The position numbers were made by a program, and so were the translations under genes. Shown here piece by piece: positions 30,615 through 39,052 of a stretch of 64,000 bases of DNA (its first letter is position 1; every line of letters starts with the position of its first letter). This DNA is from a virus, in IMG/VR virus record IMGVR_UViG_3300032046_005540, positions 62,001 to 126,000 of that record; one strand, written 5' to 3'. The notes below the pieces were generated by a model. The model had not been told where the DNA came from. It saw nothing but the letters and a program-made list of their open reading frames with translations, and searched no databases.

Positions 30615-33134
30615 CTATTCTTTAATTTCTTCCAATTTCCTCCACTTTTCTCCTACTTTAATATCAACTTTCATAGGAACTCTAATAGATCCTTCTATTG
30701 TATTATAACCTCTAACAACTTCTTCTTTTGCTATTTGAACAATAATATTCCTTTCTTCTTTAGGAAATTCATAAATTAAAGAGTCATGCACAGTAAGAAC
30801 TAACCTTATTTTACTATTTAATTGTTGTAATCTTTTATCAACTCGAATAGCAGTTATAGCAGTAATATCTGCAGCCATTGATTGTATTGGACTGTTGACT
30901 GCTTGTCTCATTGCTTCACTTTTATCTTTTTCATCATGCCTCTCCATATTTTTACTCCAAGGAATTTGAGCCGCAGGAAGTCTCCTTATACGTCCAAAAG
31001 CATTTACTACTTCTCCGTACTCCTGAGCTACTTTCTTAATATTAACTATCCATTCTTTTGCTTTTGGATAACGATCAAAAAATATTGTCCTAATGCGTTC
31101 CGCATCTTCCTCAGACATTCCATGTTCTGCAGCCAAACTTTTTGCACCTCTTCCATACATAATCCCAAATGTTGAATTTTTTGCTTGTTGTCTTTCGTCT
31201 TTTGTTATTTCTTCAATTTTTTTATTAAAACAAACAGAAGCCGTTTGTTTATGAACATCTATTCCAGAATTGATTGCTTCTATCATTTTCTTATCGTTCG
31301 AATAATGACCCCAACATTTAAATTCTGCTTGGGCGAAGTCAATTTCACATAATTCATATCCTAGTTCTGCAATAAAACATTCTTTAATAACACTATCTCG
31401 AGGAATGTTTTGTAGGTTAGGATTACTACTACTAAGACGACCAGTTACGGTTCCATCTACATGGTAATCAGTATGAATTCTTCCGTTCTCATCAACTCTT
31501 TCAAGCATTCCAATAACATAAGTGCTCAAAAGTTTACTCAAGTCTCTATGTTCTTTTAATTTAACTAATTCAGGAGATTTATCTATTAAACTATCTAAAA
31601 CTTCTGCGTCTGTAGAAAAACTCTTCTTACCACTTTTTCCTCCCTTAGTCATTTTTATAGGTTCAAATCCAAGAACATTAAATAACAATATTCTCAAATG
31701 ATCAGAAGACCTTAAATTAAAAGAAGTAGGTTTTGTATATTTTTGTATATATTCTTCTTTAGGTAATCTCTTAGATTTTAAACTATCAAATCTTTCTTCA
31801 ATCTTTTTTGCAGACCTATTATATAATGCTTTCTCAACTTTTTTAACCGCATCAGTTCCTCGAAATTCTTCTTCAATTTTTTTCAATCGTTTTTCATATT
31901 CAACTCTTAATTCTTTAAGACGGTCTATATCTAATTTAACTCCATAATATTCTGTTTCTAATAAAACTTTTTGAAAAGGTATAGTAATTTTATTAAATAA
32001 TCTCATTAAACCTTGTTTTTTAAGTTCAAGTTTAAATTTTTGGTAACATCTAAAAGTAGCATCTGCGTCGGCCGCAGAATACTTCCAAAGAACTTCATTT
32101 GATATAACTGCATAGGAAGTATTTTTATTAAGTAGATATTTTGACAACTCTTCATCATATTTCCCCATATCAGGAAAATAACGTAAAACCATTGTATCTA
32201 ATCCATGACCCTCTCTTCCAACATTTTCATCTAACAAATGATGAGCCAACATTGTATCAAATGTAAAATTATTTAATTTAATTTCGTTAGATTTTAAAAA
32301 TTGAATATCAAATGATAAGTTCTGACCTATTTTACCAATATTACTTTCTAAAACTTTTTTCAATTGATCTATTATCCATTTTTTTTCTTCAGGTTTCCAA
32401 AATTCTTGACAATGTTGTTGCAATATAGGAAGAACAACTCCAGTTCTTTCTTTCCAAGAAAAACTACAACATAAAATTTTATCTTTCCAAAAATCTAATC
32501 CAGAAGTTTCAGTATCAAAAGCAAAAATATCAACACTATTTAATTTATCAAAAAACTTTTGAGCTTTTTCTATTGTATCTATAATAACATATTTTGGAGG
32601 ATCAGGCTCTACAGGATTCTTTAACCATTCTACAACATTCTTTAAATGATCAACCATTACTCCTTGTAATCCTAAACGTCTACAAATATATGCTGGATGA
32701 AAAGTAGGCATTATCCAACAATTATATTTTTCACTCCAATGTTTTGTTCCTGCCCAAGAAGTACTACCTTCAAGACCTTGAATAGCTTGTAAAGCAATAC
32801 CTCCCAAAGGAACTATAATTTTAGGTTTTACTTTTTGAATTTCTTCTTCAAGGTATGGAAAACAAGCTTTTATTTCTTCAGGCTCTGGATCTCTATTTTC
32901 AGGAGGACGACATCTAACCGTATTGCTGATGTATAAATATTTTCTATCTAATTTTGCTTCCTTTAAAATAATATCAAGGCGTTTACCAGCAACTCCTACA
33001 AAAGGTTCTTTTTGTAAGTCCTCTTCTTTCCCTGGTGCCTCACCCACTAACATAATATCCACAGGGATAGGACCCACACCTTGAATACAAGGATTTTTAC
33101 AAGTCTTAAACAATTTACATTTATTACAACTCAA
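30615..33134 (-). CDS. Fusion of family 4-like uracil-DNA glycosylase with PolA-type DNA polymerase
   Basis: The start is a TTG at 33134 after GGAGATAAATA. Cys-rich SCNKCKLFKTCKNPC follows directly, as in iron-sulfur uracil-DNA glycosylases. VGEAPGKEED, SNTVRCRPPENRDP and TFHPAY complete that domain (1-185). FAFDTETSGLD at about 205 starts a 3'-5' exonuclease. The polymerase domain has motif A DFAQAEFK, motif B RQQAKNSTFGIMYG and motif C VHDSLIYEFP. The 839-residue protein replicates phage DNA. SPO1-like phages also fuse a glycosylase-like domain to PolA. Motif B has the usual Phe. Confidence 0.95.
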   Translation of the reverse strand: MSCNKCKLFKTCKNPCIQGVGPIPVDIMLVGEAPGKEEDLQKEPFVGVAGKRLDIILKEAKLDRKYLYISNTVRCRPPENRDPEPEEIKACFPYLEEEIQKVKPKIIVPLGGIALQAIQGLEGSTSWAGTKHWSEKYNCWIMPTFHPAYICRRLGLQGVMVDHLKNVVEWLKNPVEPDPPKYVIIDTIEKAQKFFDKLNSVDIFAFDTETSGLDFWKDKILCCSFSWKERTGVVLPILQQHCQEFWKPEEKKWIIDQLKKVLESNIGKIGQNLSFDIQFLKSNEIKLNNFTFDTMLAHHLLDENVGREGHGLDTMVLRYFPDMGKYDEELSKYLLNKNTSYAVISNEVLWKYSAADADATFRCYQKFKLELKKQGLMRLFNKITIPFQKVLLETEYYGVKLDIDRLKELRVEYEKRLKKIEEEFRGTDAVKKVEKALYNRSAKKIEERFDSLKSKRLPKEEYIQKYTKPTSFNLRSSDHLRILLFNVLGFEPIKMTKGGKSGKKSFSTDAEVLDSLIDKSPELVKLKEHRDLSKLLSTYVIGMLERVDENGRIHTDYHVDGTVTGRLSSSNPNLQNIPRDSVIKECFIAELGYELCEIDFAQAEFKCWGHYSNDKKMIEAINSGIDVHKQTASVCFNKKIEEITKDERQQAKNSTFGIMYGRGAKSLAAEHGMSEEDAERIRTIFFDRYPKAKEWIVNIKKVAQEYGEVVNAFGRIRRLPAAQIPWSKNMERHDEKDKSEAMRQAVNSPIQSMAADITAITAIRVDKRLQQLNSKIRLVLTVHDSLIYEFPKEERNIIVQIAKEEVVRGYNTIEGSIRVPMKVDIKVGEKWRKLEEIKE

Positions 33135-33137
33135 TAT

Positions 33138-33287
33138 TTATCTCCAAAATATTTGTTTTAATGTTTTCAAATTAAAATACTTTTTATGTTTTAAAATCGA
33201 AATAAATTTCTTATTTAGATGAAACCATTTTATCCACAAATATAGAATAAATCCTACCCAAAGAAATATCAATAAATAATTTAGCAT
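33138..33287 (-). CDS. Small single-pass membrane protein, 49 aa
   Basis: The start codon overlaps the last codons of the FmdB-like gene (ATG inside GGATGCTAA). The product has one hydrophobic helix (YLLIFLWVGFILYLWI) and a strongly basic tail (KWFHLNKKF...KHKKYF). This suggests a membrane anchor with a cytoplasmic basic end. It precedes the polymerase gene by 3 bases. Function unknown. Confidence 0.5.
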   Translation of the reverse strand: MLNYLLIFLWVGFILYLWIKWFHLNKKFISILKHKKYFNLKTLKQIFWR

Positions 33288-33532
33288 CCTGTTCCTTTCT
33301 TTCCTGGTAAAACTTCATCTGCTTCTTTATAATATTGTTTAGCGTCTTTTTCTCTTTTCAAATCATTGCTTGGAAAATCATGCCCTTTAAAAATAGGAGG
33401 ACCAGCTCCTCCAGTAATAAGACTATGAACTTCTTCGCCACATTTAGAACATTTATCAATATGTTCTTCTTCCATTAACATTTGTTTTTCCCACCGTTCC
33501 CCACACTTACATAAAAATTCGTATGTAGCCAT
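33281..33532 (-). CDS. FmdB-type zinc ribbon protein, 83 aa
   Basis: It opens with MATYEFLCKCGERWEK, then CSKCGEEVHSLI, a four-Cys zinc ribbon of the FmdB/CxxC family, followed by a disordered tail (FPSNDLKREKDAKQYYKEAD). Such proteins are widespread in bacteria and phages, and some are proposed regulators. The last codons overlap the start of a small membrane protein gene. The role here is unknown. Confidence 0.72.
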   Translation of the reverse strand: MATYEFLCKCGERWEKQMLMEEEHIDKCSKCGEEVHSLITGGAGPPIFKGHDFPSNDLKREKDAKQYYKEADEVLPGKKGTGC

Positions 33533-33534
33533 AT

Positions 33535-33744
33535 TTACCTCTTTAAATATTCTTTATATGCTTTTTGAAGTTTATCAATAAAAGATTTTAATTCACGAGA
33601 AGTTATAAAAAACATATCAGCTACACCTTTTTCTTTCAAAAACTTAATAAAATCTTTATGCATTAACTCTACTTGAAGAGTTCCATCCTTTGTAGGAATA
33701 ATAGATAATTCCATCTCAGGAATAAGGTCGTCTTTTATTTCCAT
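33535..33744 (-). CDS. Hypothetical protein, 69 aa
   Basis: The preferred start is the ATG at 33744 because AAGGAGG lies 5 bases upstream, directly after the dut stop. A longer frame overlaps dut without a ribosome binding site. The product is alternating strand and helix (LIPEMELSIIPTKDGTLQVEL; FIKFLKEKGVADMFF). No family recognised. It shares a transcription unit with dut and the FmdB-like gene. Confidence 0.6.
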   Translation of the reverse strand: MEIKDDLIPEMELSIIPTKDGTLQVELMHKDFIKFLKEKGVADMFFITSRELKSFIDKLQKAYKEYLKR

Positions 33745-33757
33745 TTTATACCTCCTT

Positions 33758-34180
33758 TTATTTACCACTACTTCCAAAACCTTTTTCTCCTCTATCACTT
33801 TCAGAAAGTTCTTCAACTTGTTTAAATACTACTTGTGGAATAGGTTCAACAAAAGCTTGCCCAACTTTATCTCCAATTTTAACACAATAAGGTTCATTAC
33901 TATGATTATACACAATAGTGCCTAATACTCCTCTGTATCCGCAATCTATAGTTCCATTATGCATTTGTATACCTTTTATTCCTTGACTACTTCTTGCTCT
34001 CAAAAATAAACCATAACCAAGAGGAGGCTCTACAACAATTCCAATACTAACTTCTCTCCAACTATGGGCAGGAATAATTACTTCCTCCACAGAATATAAA
34101 TCAAAGCAGCTATCAGATTCATAAGTCTTTGTAGGTAATTTTGCATTTGGATGAATTAATTTACATTTAACAACTATCAT
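33758..34180 (-). CDS. dut: dUTP pyrophosphatase
   Basis: All five trimeric-dUTPase motifs are visible: SDSCFDLYS, RARSSQG, GTIDCGYRG with the catalytic Asp, VGQAF(V)E and the C-terminal RGEKGFGSSG that closes over the nucleotide. The enzyme splits dUTP to dUMP and pyrophosphate, keeping uracil out of DNA. In motif 1 the usual A-G before the Asp is replaced by SDSC. Length (140) is normal. It is coupled by ATGA to the HAD gene upstream. With the glycosylase-polymerase fusion, it suggests an active anti-uracil strategy. Confidence 0.93.
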   Translation of the reverse strand: MIVVKCKLIHPNAKLPTKTYESDSCFDLYSVEEVIIPAHSWREVSIGIVVEPPLGYGLFLRARSSQGIKGIQMHNGTIDCGYRGVLGTIVYNHSNEPYCVKIGDKVGQAFVEPIPQVVFKQVEELSESDRGEKGFGSSGK

Positions 34181-34542
34181 CTTCCCTCCATCAATAAATT
34201 TACTATTCTAACTATTTCTTCCCAATTGTTTTCAAATCTAACTGCTCGATCATCAATATAAACATCGGCAAATACTTTGCCTTGAGAACCATCATCAACT
34301 TCATCAAAAGGTATATTATTTCTTTCTAAAAAATCTTTTATTATTCTTACTTGAGTAAGTCTTTCTGCTAAATTTGGATGTAATTTCGTATTGGCTCTGC
34401 AAGAAGTTATAATAATATAACATCCTATTTCTTTCAATAGTCTAATACAACGAATAGCATTTTCTTTCAAAGGACCTATATCTGGATATTCATTTTCAAC
34501 TATTGTTCCATCAAAATCTATAGCAACTACAAAAGGTCTCAT
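34177..34542 (-). CDS. HAD-superfamily phosphatase-like protein, 121 aa
   Basis: The N-terminus FVVAIDFDGTIVEN contains the DxDGT motif of HAD hydrolases, with the nucleophile Asp. CYIIITSCRANT gives motif II (Ser/Thr), and VFADVYIDDRAVRF gives the acidic motif IV. Members of this short type remove phosphates from nucleotides or sugars. It overlaps both neighbours by ATGA, so it is translated with dut and the DUF366-like gene. The substrate cannot be told. Confidence 0.8.
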   Translation of the reverse strand: MRPFVVAIDFDGTIVENEYPDIGPLKENAIRCIRLLKEIGCYIIITSCRANTKLHPNLAERLTQVRIIKDFLERNNIPFDEVDDGSQGKVFADVYIDDRAVRFENNWEEIVRIVNLLMEGR

Positions 34543-35108
34543 TGGACTCCTTTCACCTTATAGCAAGCTTCTTGAATATCTCGAAATTCTTTTGTAAATC
34601 TATCCATTAAAATAATAGCAAAAGATTTTACATCATATCCTAAATCAGGAAGATCTTCTAAACCAATAGCTAATACAGGACAATTTTTTCCAACTTTAAT
34701 ATTTAAACCTACATGGATAAGACCTGAAACTGGAGACGAAGTAGCAATAGAAACAGAAAGTTTTTTACAATCAACAAAAATATCATCTCCTTCACGACGA
34801 AGTTTATAAGATTCTGGTATTGTTAAACTTCTTAAAAAATCAATAGTTTGTGTAATAAAAAGTCTTTGCCAAACAACCATTTCTCTTAAAGAAATATCAA
34901 AAATCTCAATTATGAAATGAAGCATACTCTCACTACTAATAAAATCATTCTTTAATCTATCCTCACAATCTACCAAATGTTCTTTAACTTCCGCAGGGCC
35001 TATAAAACTTACAATACTATTTCCTTTTACTCCATGTGCGTAGGCAAAGTGAGAGTGTAATTGAGAACCATCATATTTTATTTCTCCATTTAAAGATCTA
35101 AACTTCAT
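34539..35108 (-). CDS. DUF366-like protein, 189 aa
   Basis: The sequence LHSHFAYAHGVKGNSIVSFIGPAEVKEHLVDCEDRL, followed by SSESMLHFIIEIFD and VWQRLFITQTI, resembles the DUF366 family of bacteria and archaea as I remember it: Gly-(N/D)-Ser-Ile-Val...GP...HLVD..D...S..MLHFI(V/I)E. The function of DUF366 is not established to my knowledge. Here it is set in the preQ0 run between QueC and dUTPase, which suggests work on a purine or pterin, but this is inference. The C-terminal half is beta-rich (LSVSIATSSPVSGLIHVGLNI). Confidence 0.6.
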   Translation of the reverse strand: MKFRSLNGEIKYDGSQLHSHFAYAHGVKGNSIVSFIGPAEVKEHLVDCEDRLKNDFISSESMLHFIIEIFDISLREMVVWQRLFITQTIDFLRSLTIPESYKLRREGDDIFVDCKKLSVSIATSSPVSGLIHVGLNIKVGKNCPVLAIGLEDLPDLGYDVKSFAIILMDRFTKEFRDIQEACYKVKGVQ

Positions 35109-35119
35109 AATTTTATCTC

Positions 35120-35434
35120 CTATTTTAATGTAGAAATATATTCAATAGCAAGTTTAAGTTCATCAACAATCTTCTTAGCAAACTCTACCTCAATTCCACC
35201 AACAACAGAACTATCTTCATCTTCATAAAAATTTCCTTTACCAGTTTTTACTATACTTACAAAGTTAATATAAGGCTTACCCGATCGAATATTAATTTTA
35301 GCAACATAAGTTAATCCATCTTCACCTTTAATTTGCTTTTTTTCTTCAGTAAGATTCCAACATACACCAACGGAATCACCAACCATATGCACTTCTTTTT
35401 CATTAACGAAATAAATTCTAGGTTCTATTTCCAT
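35120..35434 (-). CDS. Hypothetical protein, 104 aa
   Basis: A beta-rich protein (IYFVNEKEVHMVGDSVGVCW; YVAKINIRSGKPYINFVSIV) ending in a long helix (FAKKIVDELKLAIEYISTL). No family recognised. It lies between the DUF366-like gene and queC, so it belongs to the preQ0 transcription unit, though a role there is not shown. Confidence 0.6.
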   Translation of the reverse strand: MEIEPRIYFVNEKEVHMVGDSVGVCWNLTEEKKQIKGEDGLTYVAKINIRSGKPYINFVSIVKTGKGNFYEDEDSSVVGGIEVEFAKKIVDELKLAIEYISTLK

Positions 35435-35446
35435 AACATCTCCTTT

Positions 35447-36133
35447 TTAAGATATTAAATATTCCAAAGGATCTATTAAACCATTTGCCCTAAATGCTTC
35501 TAATCTCTCAACACAAGCAGAACATTTACCACAAGCTGGTCTTAAACCTTTATAACAAGAATGAGTTAGTTTATAAGGAACACAAAGTTTTATTCCTAAA
35601 GCAACTATTTCTTTTTTAGTCATATCAATAAATGGAGTTTTTATTTCAACTTGAACTCCATGGGTAGAACCTAAACTCAAAGTCTTTTCCAAGGCATCAT
35701 AAAAATCTCTTCTGCAATCTCTATAAACCTCAAAATCTTCTTTCACTGGGGTCATAAAAATTGTTATAGGATTCAAATCTAAAGATTCTCCATATGCTGC
35801 TGCAAGAGTAGCTAACATAGTATTTCTAAAAGGAACTACTGTTTGAATTTGATCTTTCATTTCTTCTGGAACTTTCCAATCCTTATCAGTTAATGCGCTA
35901 TGGCCTATTTGAGCTAAATCAAAATTTAAAATCTTTAAGTCTCCCACTCTTTTTTCTCCATATTTATTTTGATACCTTGCCCAAATAAGCGTTGCTGAAG
36001 TTATTTCAGCAACAGAATGTTTTTGTCCATAGTTAATACTTAAAGGATAAAGCGTCCATCCTTCTTTTAACATATGAGCAAATAATGTAGTAGAATCTAA
36101 ACCACCACTTAAAAGAAATATTCCTTCCTTCAT
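35447..36133 (-). CDS. queC: 7-cyano-7-deazaguanine (preQ0) synthase
   Basis: LLSGGLDSTT is the PP-loop (SGGxDS) of ATP-dependent synthases, and VPFRNTMLATLAAAYGESL is typical of QueC. The C-terminal zinc site is CYKGLRPACGKCSACVER. QueC turns 7-carboxy-7-deazaguanine into preQ0 with ATP and ammonia. The length (228) is normal, with no extra Gat domain as seen in the Gat-QueC fusions some phages use. It is the last of four preQ0 genes in the cluster together with queD, folE2 and queE. Confidence 0.93.
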   Translation of the reverse strand: MKEGIFLLSGGLDSTTLFAHMLKEGWTLYPLSINYGQKHSVAEITSATLIWARYQNKYGEKRVGDLKILNFDLAQIGHSALTDKDWKVPEEMKDQIQTVVPFRNTMLATLAAAYGESLDLNPITIFMTPVKEDFEVYRDCRRDFYDALEKTLSLGSTHGVQVEIKTPFIDMTKKEIVALGIKLCVPYKLTHSCYKGLRPACGKCSACVERLEAFRANGLIDPLEYLIS

Positions 36134-36135
36134 TT

Positions 36136-36603
36136 TTAGTTCTCCTTCTCATATGGAAATTTAATCCAAACATCTTTATCTTCACTTGCAGCAAAATAAT
36201 CAGGATCAAATTTTGAATTCTTTTTATAAAATAATACAGAAGTCCGAATGTTTTTGAACCCTTTTTTTCTATATAAATCCACAACGGCTTTCATCGTTTC
36301 TCCTGAATCTACTAATTCATCTACAATCAAAATTCTGCTTTCTTTTATAACATCAGGGAAACACAAATAAGACGGAGATCCTATTTTTAATTTAGATTGT
36401 TTATTTTCTTTAGTATAAGAACTTGTAACAACAATATCTAAAGGAATATTCCAACTATGAGACATAAAAAGTGCTGGAATAATACCCCCGCGAGAAATTC
36501 CCACAACAAGATCAAACTTTTCCTGAGCTTTGTTAGATATAATATCTATAAGGCGGTCAACTAACTGAAAGTAATATTCCCAAGAAATTTCTTCTTTTTT
36601 CAC
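36136..36603 (-). CDS. Purine-type phosphoribosyltransferase
   Basis: LVVGISRGGIIPALFMSH and ILIVDELVDSGETMKAV are the two signatures of type I phosphoribosyltransferases, the second being the PRPP-binding loop. The hood and length (155) resemble xanthine/guanine enzymes (Gpt). It would salvage a purine base with PRPP. Sitting between queC and queE, it may feed GTP for FolE2 or act on a deazapurine base; neither is shown by the sequence. Confidence 0.82.
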   Translation of the reverse strand: MKKEEISWEYYFQLVDRLIDIISNKAQEKFDLVVGISRGGIIPALFMSHSWNIPLDIVVTSSYTKENKQSKLKIGSPSYLCFPDVIKESRILIVDELVDSGETMKAVVDLYRKKGFKNIRTSVLFYKKNSKFDPDYFAASEDKDVWIKFPYEKEN

Positions 36604-37274
36604 TAAACACCTCTTTTATCTTTATCCCAAATTATTTTATGCATTTGAAGACTATACCGAACGTCTAATTGATCCTTCAAAATCCATTCTGCTAATGTTT
36701 TTGGATCCATCTTTCCCCAAACAGGAGAAAATACATATTGTTCTTGTTTTATTGTTTGAGAATTATATTTTAATATAACCATTTTCGCATAGTCATAATC
36801 TTCCCTGTCCCCAATAATAAACTTTATTTCATCACACGGACGAAGATAATAAAAATTTGTCCAACACATTCCTTTTTCCATTCCAGAAAAAGGACATTTT
36901 ACATCCATACAAACAACACTAATATAAGGAATATATTTATAAATAGAAAGACTACCATTAGTTTCAAGAATAATATCTTTATCTAATTCTTTATTTATAA
37001 ACTTAACAAGATCAAAACAATTTGGAGACTGGAGAGGCTCCCCACCGGATAATAAAACTCTTTTACAATAACGATATTTACTTATTTCTGATGCTATTTT
37101 ATTGAACGTCATTATCTTTCCTTCTTTATAAGCCCATTTGCTGTCACAAAAAGAACAACGTAGATTACAGCCTGTTAACCTAACAATAACAACAGGCAAT
37201 CCTTTAGTTTTACCTTCTCCAGAAAATGTATAATATATTTCATTAACTTTTATCCTTTTTGTTCCTTCTTTCAT
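36603..37274 (-). CDS. queE: 7-carboxy-7-deazaguanine synthase (radical SAM)
   Basis: The start YYTFSGEGKTKGLPVVIVRLTGCNLRCSFCDSKWA contains the radical SAM CX3CX2C cluster motif and the FSGEG lead of QueE. VLLSGGEPLQSP and LETNGSL are further QueE landmarks. It rearranges 6-carboxy-tetrahydropterin to 7-carboxy-7-deazaguanine. The gene overlaps RNase HII by ATGA. The 223-residue length is normal. Confidence 0.92.
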   Translation of the reverse strand: MKEGTKRIKVNEIYYTFSGEGKTKGLPVVIVRLTGCNLRCSFCDSKWAYKEGKIMTFNKIASEISKYRYCKRVLLSGGEPLQSPNCFDLVKFINKELDKDIILETNGSLSIYKYIPYISVVCMDVKCPFSGMEKGMCWTNFYYLRPCDEIKFIIGDREDYDYAKMVILKYNSQTIKQEQYVFSPVWGKMDPKTLAEWILKDQLDVRYSLQMHKIIWDKDKRGV

Positions 37275-37906
37275 TTAATTATTCCCTCCTCCAACCAAGT
37301 TTTAATAGGATCAAACGTTTTTCTATGAAATGGAGTAATACCATATTTTCTAATTGCTTCAATATGTTTCTTAGTTCCATATCCAACATTTGTTTTCCAA
37401 CCATACTTTTCATATTCAGGAAACTGATCAACTAAACTTTTTATATACCTATCTCTTAATACCTTAGCAATAACAGAAGCAGCCATAATAGAAGGTTCTT
37501 TTTCATCTCCTTTTATTATCCATATTTGATGTTCAAAAGGAATATTTAAAAGTTGTTTTTGATTATATAATTTACCGTCTATCAAAACAGTATCAGAAAT
37601 TGTTTTACCTGCTGTTTGTAGTTTTGGAAGAACTTCAAAAATTGCTCTTTGCATAGCTAACCTTGTTACATTAAGAATATTTTTTTCATCTATTTCTTGT
37701 ATGTTTGCAGAACCAGTTGCAAAAACAAGACCAAAATCTTTAAACTTTTGAAAAAGGTCTTCTCGTTGTTTCAAAGTTAATTTTTTAGAATCATTTAATC
37801 CATCAAAAGAAGGGTAAGATTCCCACAAAACAGCACCAGCAACTACGGGCCCTGCCAAGCACCCTCTTCCAACTTCATCACACCCAATTACAGAATTTAA
37901 TTTCAC
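37271..37906 (-). CDS. rnhB: Ribonuclease HII
   Basis: The best start is the GTG at 37906 with AGGAGG nine bases upstream (211 residues); a longer frame runs into the neighbour. VIGCDEVGRGCLAGPVVAGAV contains the catalytic DE, KEPSIMAASVIAKVLRD the later acidic and Ser site, and GITPFHRKTF the typical end. The enzyme cuts RNA in RNA-DNA hybrids, for example primers. It sits inside the queuosine gene run, between queE and folE2, perhaps simply by operon shuffling. Confidence 0.92.
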   Translation of the reverse strand: MKLNSVIGCDEVGRGCLAGPVVAGAVLWESYPSFDGLNDSKKLTLKQREDLFQKFKDFGLVFATGSANIQEIDEKNILNVTRLAMQRAIFEVLPKLQTAGKTISDTVLIDGKLYNQKQLLNIPFEHQIWIIKGDEKEPSIMAASVIAKVLRDRYIKSLVDQFPEYEKYGWKTNVGYGTKKHIEAIRKYGITPFHRKTFDPIKTWLEEGIIK

Positions 37907-37907
37907 T

Positions 37908-38231
37908 TTACTTCCTCCTAAATTTTTTAAATTCTGAAGCTCGATATCTTCCAATCTCTTTATCAAGAGCAATTTCTAATGTTTTTTCTTTCGAAATAAC
38001 TTCAACCGGAGAAGTATCTATACTATATCCATCCCACGTTGTAAGAATTTCTTTTTCTTTACACCTATCACAACACATCGCAAATTCTAATTGCAATGGT
38101 TTTTTTCCTTCCTTTCTAAACTTTTCCTCTTCTTCTTCAGTTAAAGGGCTTAAACATACTTGATCCATTTCACAAAACTTTTTACGTTTCCTACAAAACT
38201 CACAAGTTATTAAAACATCATTATAACTCAT
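37908..38231 (-). CDS. Cys-rich hypothetical protein, 107 aa
   Basis: CEFC (C10, C13), a C20 and CCDRC near residue 53 make a probable zinc site. A Glu-rich stretch (LTEEEEEKFRKEGKKP) sits between them, and the tail is basic. It lies between folE2 and rnhB. No family recognised. The stop codon includes the ribosome binding site of rnhB, so the two are coupled. Confidence 0.65.
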   Translation of the reverse strand: MSYNDVLITCEFCRKRKKFCEMDQVCLSPLTEEEEEKFRKEGKKPLQLEFAMCCDRCKEKEILTTWDGYSIDTSPVEVISKEKTLEIALDKEIGRYRASEFKKFRRK

Positions 38232-38232
38232 T

Positions 38233-39033
38233 TTAGAAATCCCAATTCTTTTTAAAATATGCTACTGCATTATGTTCATGGATGCTTTCATATGACATTA
38301 CTTTAATACTATATCCCTCAATGCCAGATATTTTATTTAAAGCAATAGCAACATCTCTTGCTACATCCTCTACAAATTTTGGATTTTTAAATGCCTTTTC
38401 CGTAACCCATTTTTCATCTGGGCGTTTTAAAACAGGATAAATATCGCAACTTCCCATTGACTCAATCAAAGAAACAACATCTTCAATCCATAAAGGTTTA
38501 CCTAAAAACTTCAATCTTGCAGTTACTATTGCTCTCTGATTATGAGCACCATATTTACTTATTGCTTTACTACAAGGGCATAAAGTAGTTATTGGAACTG
38601 AAACTTCAAGGTAAAAATCATATTTATTAGATGTTAATCGACCTACAAAAGCACAAGAATACCCTTGGATCCCATTTACTCTTTTTACTGGAGATTCTTT
38701 AGGAATAAAATATTTAAACCTAAAAACAGCATAAGCGTCCTTTGTTTTAAGTTTTCTTTTTAACTCTTCTAAAAATACTCTTAACTTTCTTGAATTTATT
38801 GTTTTATAACGATATTGCATTAAAACCTCAGAAAACCTTGACATATTAATCCCTCTAATCTCTTTCTCAAGGTCTCCATACATTGAAACAATCGCTTGAG
38901 TTGTTTGATATTGTCTCTTTTGTTTTTTAGCAACTAATATAGGAAAACTAACATCTTCAATACCTACTCTATAAAGAGGCACTCCTCGTTTATCTTTTAA
39001 CGCTTGAATATCCGGTAATTGTTCTTCAACCAT
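38233..39033 (-). CDS. folE2: GTP cyclohydrolase FolE2 (type IB)
   Basis: The preferred start is the ATG at 39033 after AAGGAG (266 residues); a longer frame enters queD. LPDIQALKDKRGVPLYRVGIEDV and CPCSKAISKYGAHNQRA, with a metal-binding Cys, are FolE2 hallmarks. HEHNAVAYFK ends the protein. It converts GTP to dihydroneopterin triphosphate, the first step to preQ0 and folate. Type IB enzymes can use metals other than zinc. Gene order queD-folE2 then queE-queC gives the whole route from GTP to preQ0. Confidence 0.93.
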   Translation of the reverse strand: MVEEQLPDIQALKDKRGVPLYRVGIEDVSFPILVAKKQKRQYQTTQAIVSMYGDLEKEIRGINMSRFSEVLMQYRYKTINSRKLRVFLEELKRKLKTKDAYAVFRFKYFIPKESPVKRVNGIQGYSCAFVGRLTSNKYDFYLEVSVPITTLCPCSKAISKYGAHNQRAIVTARLKFLGKPLWIEDVVSLIESMGSCDIYPVLKRPDEKWVTEKAFKNPKFVEDVARDVAIALNKISGIEGYSIKVMSYESIHEHNAVAYFKKNWDF

Positions 39034-39052
39034 AGCTTCTCCTTCCAATTTT

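Noticed and set aside
36033-36284. 83-residue frame across queC and the phosphoribosyltransferase
   Set aside because: It lies in another frame over the join of two strongly supported genes.
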